A DNA stretch of 64,000 nt from Macrolepiota albuminosa (taxonomy: Eukaryota; Basidiomycota; Agaricomycetes; Agaricales; Agaricaceae): assembly GCA_027475525.1 (NCBI GenBank), contig JAMWFC010000049.1, positions 3,146,947 through 3,210,946 on the forward strand, read 5' to 3'. The position numbers and the translations under genes were made by a program. Under the pieces are notes generated by a model that was not told the origin of the DNA, did not search any database, and saw only the letters and a list, made by a program, of their open reading frames with translations. Positions 22,593 to 34,279 of this stretch are shown piece by piece (the first letter of the stretch is position 1; each line of letters begins with the position of its first letter).

Positions 22593-23335
22593 TGTCAGGT
22601 TCCGCTAATTTGGGGGCTTTCCAGAAAAGCAATTGCCCTTACGATGTGGACTTGACCTACGTGTAGGGTGTCTGGAACTCTGGGGCTAAGATTTTGAGGT
22701 TTATGATGTGAACAGGAAGTTCTTTTGGGAAAGGGACTTGGTCTAGTGGTTTTGGGGGTTGGCAGTTGTGGGTTATATAGGAGTTGAGTCAGGAACCTGG
22801 GAGTTCTAAGATGAGACCAGGTTAGTAAACTTTAAATTGTAAAGTGTGTACCAAACTCAGAGCATGCGGTTATTCAAGCATGCCAGTCAGTGTATACTAG
22901 TCAAGCAAAGGGCACACAAACAATTCAAGTTAATATCAAGACTAGCAAAATAACTATGCTATAAGTACTATGGGGCCGGGCCCAGGTGTCTGGGACAAGT
23001 TCTGAGGGGCATTGAGTAGCAGGAGAAAACTGTATACTGGGATTGTGTGTGTGGGACATGCAATCAATTGGCATGGAGGGAGTTGTGATGCATGATGCAT
23101 GATGGCTGGGAGTGAACAGCATGATCTGATTGTTGATCGTGGTATGATGGCGGCTAGTCCTGGGGTCCATGATGTGGAGTTGCTAGGGGTATTGGGTGAT
23201 GGTGGTCTTTGATGCATGGGATGGCGGCATTGATAGCCATAATGGCAGGGGGCACATTGTCGGGGTTGGACAGAGGGTCCTGGATGGGGTTCCAAGAGTG
23301 TTTCAGAGTGGTCCCAGAGGAAAGGGGTCATGACA
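22593..23335 (+). mobile_element. Solo LTR-T copy 2, inside LTR-X
   Basis: 743 bp, TGTCAGGTTCCGC ... GTCATGACA, with perfect 5-bp duplication gccat (22588-22592 and 23336-23340). It aligns along its whole length with the copies at 13121 and 28888, but most of their CpG sites are TpG or CpA here (for example cgtgatgcgtgatg has become catgatgcatgatg), so it is the most deaminated of the three. Confidence 0.96.
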
Positions 23336-23515
23336 GCCATCAAAAGTGATCTAGGAGTCATTTGGGGCTACAGCTGCAAGTTATTAGTGTAAAAATATAC
23401 CAAAAATAGCACTAAAAGTGCTAGAATGTGGCGCTCCTGGTGGTATCAATGGACTGGCATGAGGTGCAGGTATTGGCACTATTGGTGGCTATCCATGACC
23501 AAGGCTCATCACTGC

Positions 23516-26265
23516 TCCTGGTGGTTTTGTGTGCTAAAGAAAAACAGGAAGCTATGTATTGTTCATAGTTTGGAACTGTTAAACAAAGTTACCATTTGTC
23601 ACTCAGGAGTACCACCATTTCCAGATGACATTGCTGAATCTTTTGCAGGACACATTTGTGGCACTACTTTAGACTTATACATTGGCTACAACAAGTGCTT
23701 AATCTACCCATCATCAAGAGACCTCACAATGTTTCAGATGCCATTTGGAGCGCTATGACTAGTAATGCTACCCATGGGATGGACCAACTCTGTGCCAATA
23801 TTCCATGATGACATTACGTTTATATTGCAGCTCAAAATCTCTCACAACATGCTAAGTTTCATAGATGATGTAGGAATCAAGGGACTGAAAGATTGGTGCT
23901 TAATTAATGGTGAACCCATAACACACCTGGACAATCTAAATATCTGAATGGCACTATGGAAATTTTTCCAATTGGTAAACCAAGTGCTCCAGTGGATGAA
24001 GTATTGTGGCAGCACTTTTTCTGAATATAAGTTGGTTCTTTGTGCACCCCAATTCAAAATTTTAGGACACGTCTGCATGCCAGAAGGAAGGATCTCAGAA
24101 GCAAGCCAACTAGCACTTCTTGAGAAGTGGGGCATATGTCATAATCTTTCTGAAGTGTGCATGTTTCTAGGCACAGTTGGCATTCTTCAAATGTTTATAC
24201 ATAATTTTGCACATTGAGCCCACATGCTGAATTGCTTAACTTGGTCAGGGGTACCATTCAAGTTTGGTCTCAATCAGATTAATGCCCAAAAGGATCTAGT
24301 GAAAGCGCTACAGGAAGCAAAGCCACTGGTACCTATCGATTATACTACATCTGATCTCATTATACTTGCTATTGACACTTCCTACATCACTATTGAGTTT
24401 TTCCTATGCCAGTGCAGTAGCACCAATCATAAGATTAGGCATTACAACCACTTCAGATCCATTACCCTTAACAACTGAGAATCACGCTATAGTCAACCCA
24501 AACTTGAGTTATATGGGCTATTTCAAGTGTTCCAAGTGCATGTCAAAAGTGCTTTCCATGGGCCCGACAGATTATCACAGCAACCTAGGCAACTAGGAGA
24601 CAAAGCACCAGACAATAGCAACAACGAGATGTTTGAGGATTAGATCAACTGTTTGCATGGCTTTATGCATATTATTCAGCTATCCAGGTCGCTACTCTGG
24701 AAGGATTGGCCAGTGACTACTTGGCTACATTCCATCATACTGTACTAGCCTGAACCTTATCAAGTTGTGCCCACATTTTATACAAAGAATATCTATAACA
24801 TTGCTAAAGTTCCTGACATGCCAAAAATAGTAGAAGAACCCAGACCCTTATGCAAAGACAGCCAAAACTTGTCATATATAGCTATTCTCTAAAGCACCAA
24901 GACTTTGGTAGAGGATCAACAAGTTGATCAAGTTAGGAAGTGGCTGGGTGATTTGCAGCACCCACCAGCGCTTAGTGATGTAGAATATGCCACATTCATA
25001 CAATACACAACTACTTTCTTTCTCGACAATGAGCAGCTCTGGTGATGACAAAGAGATGGGGCTCACAAGTTGGTAATTGTGCCAGACAAACGGGTCCAGA
25101 TTTTGCATGCTATGCATGATGACTTAGGGCATTGAGGTCTCTATGCTACAAGAGCAAGTTTATTAGAATGATTTTGGTGGCCTCATGTTAGTGCCAATAT
25201 AGCATGGTACATCTGCACTTGTCATCTCTGTCAAGTGCAGCAGACAAGACAGATCTTAATACCTCCAATGGTAGCCATACCAGCACCTTTGTTTGGAAAA
25301 ATTTATGTGGACACTATGCACATGCTGAAGTCCAGGTGCTACAAATATATTATACAGAGAAGATATTCACTGGTCCATTGGCCAGAGTTTTGCATGCTAC
25401 AAAGGAAGAATACCGATGCTATAGCTAAGTGGCTCTTTGAGAACATGATATGCTGATGGGAAGCATTATGAGAAATTGTTATAGATAATGGACCACCAAT
25501 TGTCAAAGCACTAATTTACTTGGCAAAGAAATACAACATACATTATATACAAGTATCAGGCTATAACAAGCATGCTAATGGTATTGTAGAATGACCACAT
25601 TTCAATGTTAGGCAAGCATTGTTCAAGGCAGTAGATGAGGAGGAGAGTTGCTGGAGTGAAGTAACATATTTAGTATTTTAGTCAGAATAGGTTATGGTGC
25701 ATAAATGAATGGGTTGTTCTCCTTATTATGCAGCTACAGGGACACACCCATTGTTACTAGCAGATATTAGGCAACCTATCTGCAGCCACCACCTAACTCT
25801 ATTCTATAGACTTACAATGATGTACTGAGGACTTAGCACATTTACATGAAACAGTCTTTCAAGCTAGGTGACAGACAGCTCTATGATTTGAAATGGAAGA
25901 TAGCGCTATGATACAAGACTACAACTTTGGTACAAGTGCGCTAGTATTGATGCATAATTCAAAAATAGAGAAAACCTATAACAAAAAGATGTGCCCATAG
26001 TATCTAGGCCCACTAATGGTGGTCTCCAGAAACTGGAGGAGGTGCTTACATTCTTTGCGAGCTAGATGGCTCTGTATTGCACAGACTAGTAGCAGTGTTT
26101 TGACTGCTTCCTTACTTAGCACAAGAACAGATCTCTCTACTACTGTCAGCCTTGGACATCAATATTGCCAAGCTATGAGAATTGGAGGGAAGGATCTAGT
26201 TGATGATGATGAGACAACATTAGAGGAAACTTAGTTTTCAGGTGATCAGATCTGGGGCACTAAAT
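23516..26265 (+). pseudogene. GypC gypsy pol, RT to integrase, heavily decayed
   Basis: Resumes the protein cut at 9701. RT: VHSLELLNKVTI, FAGHICGTTLDLYIGY, LPMGWTNSVPIFHDD, then SFIDDVG in place of the YIDD motif. The connection domain MFLGTVGILQMFIHNFAH, RNase H (IILAIDTSYITIEFFLCQC), a deletion, HGPDRLSQQPRQ, the integrase finger HDDLGH ... CHLCQ, the core MYVDT-like stretch with IVIDNGPPIVKAL and YNKHANGIVE, and the C-terminal YLGPLMVVSRN follow in order. There are many stops, mostly TGA where arginine is expected, and frameshifts. Near 26256-26265 a purine tract (gatctggggcac) precedes tgtagcaccc, a candidate start of the 3' LTR. Confidence 0.88.
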
Positions 26266-28072
26266 TGTAGCACCCATAAAATTGAACTATTAAAAGTACA
26301 TGGATTGCAAGAACAGGCTATGAAATACAATACAGCAATGAAAAAGAGAAAGGAAAATAAGACTGACACTCTGACCCAGTGATCTAGCAATGAGGAGAAT
26401 GGCTATGCTACTCCCTAGCAGTAGCAAGGAATATACAGCAAAGTGTGTAATGAAAGTCGGCAGTATGGGGATGAGGAGGACTGTACACAGAAGAATACTC
26501 TGAAGGAGGTGATGAGGGAGAGCTATCATTGCTGATATAGTGATGAATGATTTGGCATTCATCATGGACAAGCAGAGGAAGAGAAAGCATGGTCAGAGTC
26601 TGAAAGGAAGATTAGCGGTGAGCAAAATAAGCCCAGGAGTGAAGACTGACAATATGAGAGGTCTCAGTCAGGAGCTGCTCCATAGAGAGCAGAGTCCCTT
26701 GAACAGGAGGCTAGTGCAGTAGACATCAGCAGTGGCAATGGAGTATGTGGGGCCTAGCTCATGGGATTTGTAGGTGTAGCAGTGGTAACCTCTCTACCTC
26801 AGTGGCAAGGTGGATAAGCAGGATATAGCATTGGTGGTGGAGGAGGACATCTTGATTGTGATTCTGCCATTCCTGGTCAGGTACTCATCAGAAGAAGGCC
26901 TCAAGGCACTTGAGAATGAAAGGGCAAGGAGGCTCAGGGAGGGGACTCCATGCAGGGTCAAGAGGTCTAGGAAAGTGAAACATGTGCTAACAGCTCATGC
27001 AGGAACAATGACAAATGATATATTGCTACTACGGTAATACAGCTATGGAAAAAACTACAAACAGCTGGGAACTGTCAAGAAGAGAGTATTATACTTGCAA
27101 GGCAACTAAAAAAACCACAGTGAGGCAAAGAAGAGGAGAAGAAGAAGAAGAAAACAGACCAGGTAATAGCTTTCATCAAGAAGCTGGTTGAGCCACACTG
27201 CCAAGTTCATGGATTTGATTCCCTAAAATAGGTAGCTATAAAATGTGAGAAAAGATGCTGAAAATGACATGAATGTGATAGGCCTGGCTCCAAGGCTTTT
27301 CAAAATCCAACCACCTTAAAGGACACTCATCCTCCCAGATCTCACAAGTGGCATGTAGCAAACAACAGTAACAGCTTAATTCCAGAACCTCCACTGCAAG
27401 TTCAGGCACCCCTTCTGCAGAGTAGTAGTGAAAAAACAAAGTAGCGTGATTCAGGAAGCTGGGGGGATCTATGGTGAGATAAGGTCAATCACAATGAGGA
27501 GTCCATGCACTACCAGACAAAGTGGTCATAGCAAAGATTGATGAGGGTGCCTGATGATGAACAGGCAATTTATAGGTAAAGTCAACCTGTGGTTAGTGGC
27601 AGCATGGGAGAGATCTTTCTAGAGAAGCACTAACCCTGCCAGGGACAATAACCAATTGGAGGAGGCTGACTCAAATTAGCATGCTTACCGGAACAGCAAT
27701 ATTCAATGGATGGGCACTTGGTCTCACTACTGTCCAGTAGACAAAGGCAATTTCCAACATTTATTTATTTTTTTTTAGACACTAAACTTCTTTTATGTAT
27801 TTGCTTAAACCTTTACAGACTATAATTCATGCTTCTAGGCTGGTGCAGTAATTACCATTGGACCATGCCGACAAGGGGTTTTTATCACTATGATGATTTA
27901 CTGAGTATTTCCCCTTTGACTTATTTTCTTGAATTTACTTACAAGACTTACTATTTCTTGGTTCCAAAGACAGACTTTATTTTTAGCTACTGCAGAAAAG
28001 GGGGGGGACAAGCGTGATAATAGAAAGAAAATATGGTCCATACCAGAAAACAACAATGCTATGACTAAGCAA
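26266..28072. other. Decayed AT-rich DNA, no certain gene
   Basis: It possibly begins with the 3' LTR of GypC (tgtagcaccc). On the plus strand 26810-27037 an open stretch reads EEGLKALENERARRLREGTP followed by a basic KRSRKVKH segment; it looks like a remnant of a repeated protein I cannot name. A (GAA)n-rich run lies near 27130-27155, a T-run at 27770, and a G8 tract at about 28001. Nothing here supports an intact gene. Confidence 0.5.
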
Positions 28073-30155
28073 TTACTCTGGCCTGACACCTTGGGTCTCA
28101 TCTAGCAGCAGCAAGTCACCATCTTGAATGTGGTTAATCTCATGCCAGGCTAGTGCATCAGTGATGTCATCATAAAGGCTAAACAGAAGTTCTTGATGAT
28201 GTTCCAAGAAGGAAAGATGAACACACATATTGGCTAAATCATGGCCAACTTCTTTGGATACGTTATTAATGTGGCGGTATTGACAACAGAGTTTGGTGGC
28301 AGAATGGATAGCAATCACAGAATAGGAAACTCAGTCACTGAGCCAAGGAAAAGTGTAGCTGGTAATGTGAGTTGCAGGATAAGGAGACTAGAAGGGATTG
28401 ACCTAGAAGCGCTAAGAGGAAGCGAGAAAAGTGAGAGAGAGGCAACATATGCAAACAGAGATGGGAGTATGGGCTGTCCATTCATAGTGAGCCTCACTAG
28501 GGGACATAGCTCTGACCAAGGAGATGCTAATACCATAAGGGGAAAAGTAAGTCCAACAGGAAGGATGCTCAGTGAAAACAAGGGTGTCCTCAGAAGTGGT
28601 ATGAAAACTAGAGGATGGAGAAGGGCTATGAGAGGGAGTAACAGAGGGAGTGAGCAGAACAAGAGCAGGAGAGATGCTAGCCTCAGCAGGCCAGAGGAAG
28701 GGTTAGCACCCTCAACAGACATTGGAATGTCAATAGTGGGAACAACCTTGGTGGAAGGAACAGTGATCTAAGCATCAAGTTAGAAGGGTAATGAAAAGAG
28801 AGGAATGATGTACTGGTGGCTATGAGGGTCGCTCTGAAGGGAGTTAGTGGTGAGAGGTGGAGAAAGTTGAAAAAGAAGAGCTTGTACTGTCAGGTTCCGC
28901 TGAGTCAGGGGCTTTCTGGGAAAGCAATCACCCTTACAATGCGGACTTGACCTACGGATACTCAGGTGTCTGGAACTCCGGGGCTAGGACTCCGGGGTTC
29001 AAGATGTGGGCAGGGGTAATCCCGGGAGAGGGAACTTGGTCCGGGGGTTTTGGGTTTCAGGTAGCTGAGGATAGGGTGGGAGTCGAGTCATGAACTGGGG
29101 GTTCTAAGACAAGACCAAGTTAGTAAGTTAAAGTCACGAAGTGCGTACCAATCTTAGAGCACGCGATTATCCAAGCATGCCAGTCAATGCGTACCAGTCA
29201 AGTAGAGGGCATGCAACAATTCAAGTAACCAAGTTAAAGCAGTAATGGGGAACTAGGCTATAAGTACTACGGGACTGGGTCTCGGGGTTCCAGGGTGTCT
29301 GGGATGGGTTCCAGGGGTCATTGAGTAGTGGGTAGGGACTGTATACTTGGATCGCGTGTGTGGGGCGCACGATCAATTGGCGCAGAGGGAGCTGTGATGC
29401 GTGATGCGTGATGCGTGATGCGTGATGGCCGGGAGCGAGTCGCGTGATCTGATTGTTGATTGGGGCTGGTGGCGGCTGATGGCGGTGTCGGTATTTGTGA
29501 AGGTGGGGCATGTCCTGTGGGGTCGGAGGGAAGGTCCCAGATGGTGCTCCGGGGGTGTCCTGGGGTAGATCCGGAGGGGAGGGGTTGTGACATGTACTGT
29601 CAGCAAGTCAGCAGTAGAAAGGACAAGCACAGGCATAGCTTTGTCATCAGGCTCACTCTCAGCATCTCTTTTAGTGCCATTGCTTTTGTCAGATGAAGAC
29701 TCAGGGGTGGACAATACAACAGGAGTAGCAGGTGCTAGCTCGCAGCACTTACCAGGACTTTTGGGAGAGGTGAGAGTAGGCTTGCACTTTAGAAGAGTCA
29801 GGTGACAGGGAGAACAGGCAAAAGGAGCAGCAATGGTAGTGCTAGACTGACAGCGCTGATCAAGATTGGCTGGTGGGCAGCAACAAACAAAATCCTATGC
29901 ATTGCAAACCAGAACTGTGTGCTCAAAGTTATGCTGCATGATAGTGTCCTTACTACATTTGTGAGTACATATGCCATCAAAGACGCACCCATGCCTTAAC
30001 ACATCACAATGATAACAGGGTAGAGAAGCGGTCGGAAACCAGCACCCCTCAGGATAATTTTCAGACCAGCACTTGTCACACTAGGCAACTGTTATAAGTC
30101 AAAAAACAGAACTTGCTGACAAACAAAAAGGGACTAATAATGCCTACATGAGTCT
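28073..30155 (-). pseudogene. C-terminal part of a decayed cysteine-containing gene, interrupted by LTR-T
   Basis: On the minus strand the right part (29598-30155) reads NYPEGCWFPTASLPCYHCDV and RHGCVFDGICTHKC, then a P/S/K-rich acidic tail. After the solo LTR-T it continues to RHINNVSKEVGHDLANM and ends HIQDGDLLLLDETQGVRPE-stop at 28073. Many cysteines sit where arginine would be expected (TGT from CGT), and stops are TGA. The N-terminal part appears to be 47412-48426 on the plus strand, joined to this part before the GypB inversion. I do not know the function. It looks like a multicopy agaricomycete gene. Confidence 0.55.
28888..29592 (+). mobile_element. Solo LTR-T copy 3
   Basis: 705 bp, TGTCAGGTTCCGC ... 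GGTTGTGACA, with 5-bp duplication tgtac (28883-28887 and 29593-29597). It contains four tandem tgatgcg-like units near 29396-29425. It is CpG rich, so it is younger than or differently treated from the copy at 22593. Confidence 0.96.
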
Positions 30156-30160
30156 GAAAG

Positions 30161-30481
30161 TGTAAGGGCAACCTCCGGAGGTTGCGGCACTATCACACAA
30201 CTGGCAGAGGGAAATCCGAAGTATATTAGAGCCAGTAATGACAGTACAATCAATAACTAATCACCTGGCAGAGGGAAATCCAAAGAGAACAAGTCTAAGG
30301 ATTCCTCTGCCAGTGCGGCACATCAGTACGGGGGCGGAAGGGTGTGGGAATGACTGTACAGTATCCAACGGCTAGCTCTGGGAGGCCAGGAGAACCCCGG
30401 GGCGTGGGAAATGCTCCGGAGTTCTCTGGAAACTCCGGAAAAGGAAATTGTGACCAGACAAGAGCGAGGAGTCCCCTGACA
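30161..30481 (-). repeat. GypB-1 3' LTR (321-bp class)
   Basis: On the element strand it runs TGTCAGGGGACTCC ... TTGCCCTTACA. It contains the 9-bp longer form around the ctggtcacaatttcc segment, shared with 48427-48747 and not with the LTR at the other end of the same element. Confidence 0.95.
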
Positions 30482-30494
30482 TCACCCCCCCTTC
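30482..30494 (-). other. GypB-1 polypurine tract
   Basis: The element strand reads agaagggggggtga directly before the 3' LTR TGTCAGG. The identical tract precedes the 3' LTR of GypB-2 (54155-54168). Confidence 0.85.
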
Positions 30495-33400
30495 TAGGGT
30501 GCGGCGTCTTGACATGCTGGGTAGAAGAACTCGCGGATGGCCTGATCCGCTAGAGAAAGGGGGTAAACTCCCCGTATGGTTAGTGGGGCATCAGGGTGCT
30601 GGCGGTGGAAGTCCCGGGTGAGAGCTGGGGCGTGGACGTCTTCAGATGGCTCCCAGGAGATGTCTTTGATACCATAGCCCTTCCACTTCACCTTGTACTG
30701 TAGCTTCCCGTGGAATAGGTGGCTGTCCAAGATCTTCTCCACTTCGTACTCCACCCCGCTGTCTGCTAGGACTGGCGGTGGCGGCGGCGGTGCTCGTCGC
30801 CCGGGGATGGGGTCTTCCGGGGCTGGAGAAAGCTTGACCACGTTGAAGACCGGGTGGAATTGGCGCATGCCCGCAGGCAGCCAGAGTCGGTAGGCTAGGG
30901 GCCCCACCTGACACTCAATGGGGTATGGCCCCAGTTGACGATGAGACAGCTTCTTTGAGGGTCGCGTGGTGGAGATGTTGGAGGCATCCAGGAATACGTG
31001 GTCTCTGGGCTTGTACTTGGGAGCTGGTGTCCGGCCCTGGTTGTAGTATCATGCCATGTCGTCCTTTGCCTTAGTTAGCGCAGCCTTCGCCTCCTCCTGT
31101 GCCTTCTGCATGCGATCCACAAACTTGTTGACCGATTCGTTCTCCGACCACCGTGTGCGTGGCTCAAAACCCATCCGGGGGTGCCACCCCGTGTCAAGGA
31201 AGAAGGGTGATACCTGCATCAAGGCATGGACATGGTTGTTGTACTGGAATTCCGCCTCCGGCAGGAGCTCATCCCAGTCGTCCTGATGCTCGTTGCAGAA
31301 TAGCCGCAGGTATTGCTCAAGCTCCTGGTTAACACGTTCGGTCTGGCCGTCGGATTGTGGGTGGTAGGCAGTGGAGGTGTGGAGCTTCACATGCAGGAGG
31401 CGGTAGAGCTCCCGGGTGAACTCCGCGACAAACTGTGGGCCCCGGTCGGACATGTATGCATCGGAAAGACCATGGAGTTTCCAGACATTCTTCCGGTACA
31501 GGTTAGCGGCACCCATGGCGGAGCAGGTCGTGTGGGTCAGAATGAAGTGAGCCCGTTTGCCATAGAGGTCCACGACCACCAGGATAGCATCGTAGCTGTG
31601 TGCATCTGGAAGCTCCACAATGAAGTCCACAGAGGCCACACTCCACCGTTCTGCGGGCGTTGGCAAGGAGTGCAGCTGACCGGTAGGGAGACAGCGCTGG
31701 GGCTTGGTCTGGAGGCAGAGGTCACAGGTGCTGGTGTAGGAGCCTATGTATCTCAACATCTGGGGCCACCAGTAGTTCCGGGACACAAGTTCCAGCGTCT
31801 TCCAGCGCCTGGGGTGCCCGGCAATGCGGGAGTCGTGGTGTTGCTCAACAATGCGTTGCCGGAGCTCCCGGTCATTGGGTACATAGATGCGGCTGTGGTA
31901 GGTGAGGAGGCCGTCTTGGAGACTCCACTCATTGGCATGCACTGCCCTCGTGCCCGTGGGGCAATGAGACTGTAGAGCCAAGGTGGCCTTGGCCACGGAG
32001 TCCTCGTCTCCCTGGGCGGATATCCCCTCCAGTGCCTGGATGGCGAACAGCTCTGGTCATAGGAGAGTGATGTTGTCGTTGTCTCCAGCCCCGGAGCCAT
32101 GGTCGGCACGCCTGGATAGGGCATCGGGCTTCCCCATTGACCTCTCCGGCTTGTGATGCAGTGAGAAGTCAAAGTTGGCAAGGTAGAGGGACCACCGGGC
32201 CTGGCGGCGGTTGAGCTTCTTTGCTGTCCGGAAGTACTCCAAGTTCTTGTGGTCTGTCCAGACTTCAAACTTGTGCTGGGCCCCCTCCAGGAAGTGGCGC
32301 CGGTAGCAAAGTCGGAGCTGTCTGCCTTGACTTGGAAAGGCTGATCATCATCTGGGAAGAGGAGCACCGGCTTGGAGGTGACGGCTTGCTTCAGGGCATT
32401 GAAGGGGAAAAGTCCTGGATGAACCACCAGTAGAAGTTGGTGAACCCCAGGAAGGCCTGTACTTCCTTCTTGTTCCGGGGCTCTGGCCACTGCGTAATGC
32501 CGGCCACCTTCACCAGGTCCATCTCCGCCGTACCATGAGAGATGATGAGCCCAAGGTACTTGATCTGAGTTTTCTCGAACTCACATTTCTCCAGTTTGAG
32601 GTAGAGCTGATACTGGCGGAGGCGGTCTAGGACTATGCGGATGATCCGGCGGTGCTCCTCTAGCGTCTTGGTGTAGATGAGGATATTGTCCAGGTACACA
32701 CACACCACCCCATCTGCTATGAGGTCCCGGAATATGTCATTCATCATGGTTTGAAAGGTGGCGGGGCTGTTGGTGAGCCCGAAGAACATTACCAATGGTT
32801 CAAACAGGCCCCGGTTGGTCCGAAACGCAGCCTTCCACTCGTCTCCCTCCTGGATGTGCACATTGTTGTAGCCCCAGCGGACGTCCAACTTGGTGAAGTA
32901 GCGTGCACCCCGGAGGTTGTTAATGAGTTCTGAGATGAGAGGGAGCGGGTAGCGGTTCTTGATGGTCATCGCATTAAGCACACGATAATCTTGGACCAAC
33001 CGGAGGGTGCCATCCTTCTTCTTGATGAAAAACACCGGGGAGGCCATCGGCGACTTTGAGGGTCAAATTCTTCCAGTTTCGAGATTCTCCCGGAGGAAGG
33101 CATCTAGTTCATCCTGCTCCTTGGGCACCAGTGGGTACACCTTGCAGTTGGCCGGCTTCGAGTCTGGTAGGAGCTCGATGGCATGATCCCACTGCTTGCG
33201 CTCCGGGAGAGAATCAAACGAGGCCTTGGAGAAAACATCCTCAAAGTCGTGCAGGTGGCCTGGGACGGTATCCCGGAATGGGCGAGGCGAGGTGTTGGTG
33301 GCGAAGGCCTGGGCCAACCGTTGGGAAGTGGTCTGGCTGGCCTGGATCTCCTCTGCCGATGGCGGCGGACGCAATGCTGTGGCATAGATGCGGTCCCCTA

Positions 33401-34184
33401 CCTCAATGGCCTCGTCTGGTAATTCCGGGTCCGGGACTGGCAGAAATTCTCCTTTGCGACCGTCTTCCATGGTGGCCTCTCCACCGCTGTGCCTGTCGTC
33501 CTCATAGAGGGCCTCTCTATGAGGGAACGCCAGGGGCAGAGGATCCAACAGGTCAAGGTCGGCGAAGGGGATGTGTCCTGCCCGGCAGGCCCAGATGGCT
33601 GCATGTTCCCGCACAGCGGTGCGCCGCTCTATCCTTGCCTCCTTCGCACAGGTGGCGCAGCGTCGGGGGCACCGACTCATGCTCACCTCTCTGGTAGTCC
33701 AGTCTATCTCTGGGTTGTGCTCCCAGAGCCACGTGTATCCCAGGATCATATCCTGCTTTCCCAAGCTGGTGACTGCAAAGGTGGCACGCTCGGCGTGGGC
33801 CTGATAGCGCAGAACCAGGTCTACAACGGCGTGGATGGAGCCTGCTTCATTGGGGGTACCATCAATATTGTAGACCGGAATTGGGGAAGGGAGAGGGCGA
33901 GTTGTGAGTTGGTGTTGGGCCACGTATTCGGCATCCACAAAGAGCCCGGTGGCTCCAGAATCTAGAAGAGCAGTCACGCTCTGGGTCTGCTGTGTGTCAG
34001 TTGTTTCGACCTCCACCTTTAGCCGGAGCAAGTTGGTCGAGGGTGTCGAGGCTACCACGTAGCGCCTTGGAAGGCAACGTTGCCAGGCAGGGATGCGGGG
34101 TCGAGGGGGCCCAGCAGGAGGAGTCAGCGAGGCCAGGGGGCTTTTAGATACGTTGAGGGGTGGGCTTACAATCGTAGGTGCCAA
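30494..34184 (-). pseudogene. GypB-1 protease-RT-integrase-chromodomain, broken
   Basis: Protease: TALLDSGATGLFVDAEY and QDMILGYTWL (33063-34184). A TGA then separates it from RT (32391-33047: [20 protein letters not shown]), whose catalytic box reads YLDN instead of YLDD. After a frameshift shared with GypB-2, RNase H has lost 142 bp including most catalytic residues; TDHKNLEYF remains. Integrase (31049-31996) has HDSRIAGHPRRWKTLELV, CDLCLQTKPQ, VDFIVELPDA, SDRGPQFVAEF and HPQSDGQTERVNQELEQYL. A TGA replaces arginine near 31050. The chromodomain (VEKILDSHLFHGKLQYKVKW) lies at 30600-30760. There is no ATG before protease, so it was probably made by frameshifting from gag. Confidence 0.92.
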
Positions 34185-34279
34185 AGTGTCCTCAGGGGTT
34201 GTATTGGGCTCTTCTATGGACAGACATACAAATCAATTTGCACCAAGCAACGGGGGCGTACTCTTCACCCGTCGCTCCT

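Larger units (their letters stand above)
9702..23511. mobile_element. Solo LTR-X copy 1, itself split by GypA-2 and by a solo LTR-T
   Basis: LTR-X sequence is present in three pieces: 9702-10048, 22034-22592 and 23341-23511, together about 1077 bp. The ends are inverted (TGATGA ... TCATCA) and the flanking 4-bp duplication is ctgc (9698-9701 and 23512-23515). The pieces align in order with the uninterrupted copy at 40182-41146. It is inserted in the RT region of GypC. The middle piece has acquired a (TTGG)n expansion near 22242-22271 that is absent from the other copy. There is no coding sequence of its own. Confidence 0.88.

Noticed and set aside
28315..28722. Leucine-rich 135-residue minus-strand frame resembling a membrane protein
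   Set aside because: Hydrophobicity comes from C-to-T decay of a P/S-rich frame; a neighbouring frame carries the conserved end of the split gene.
31313..31975. 220-residue plus-strand open frame
   Set aside because: Antisense to GypB-1 integrase, without motifs.
33056..33697. 213-residue plus-strand open frame in GypB-1
   Set aside because: Antisense to the protease-RT linker; its twin occurs antisense in GypB-2. Arises from GC-rich codons.
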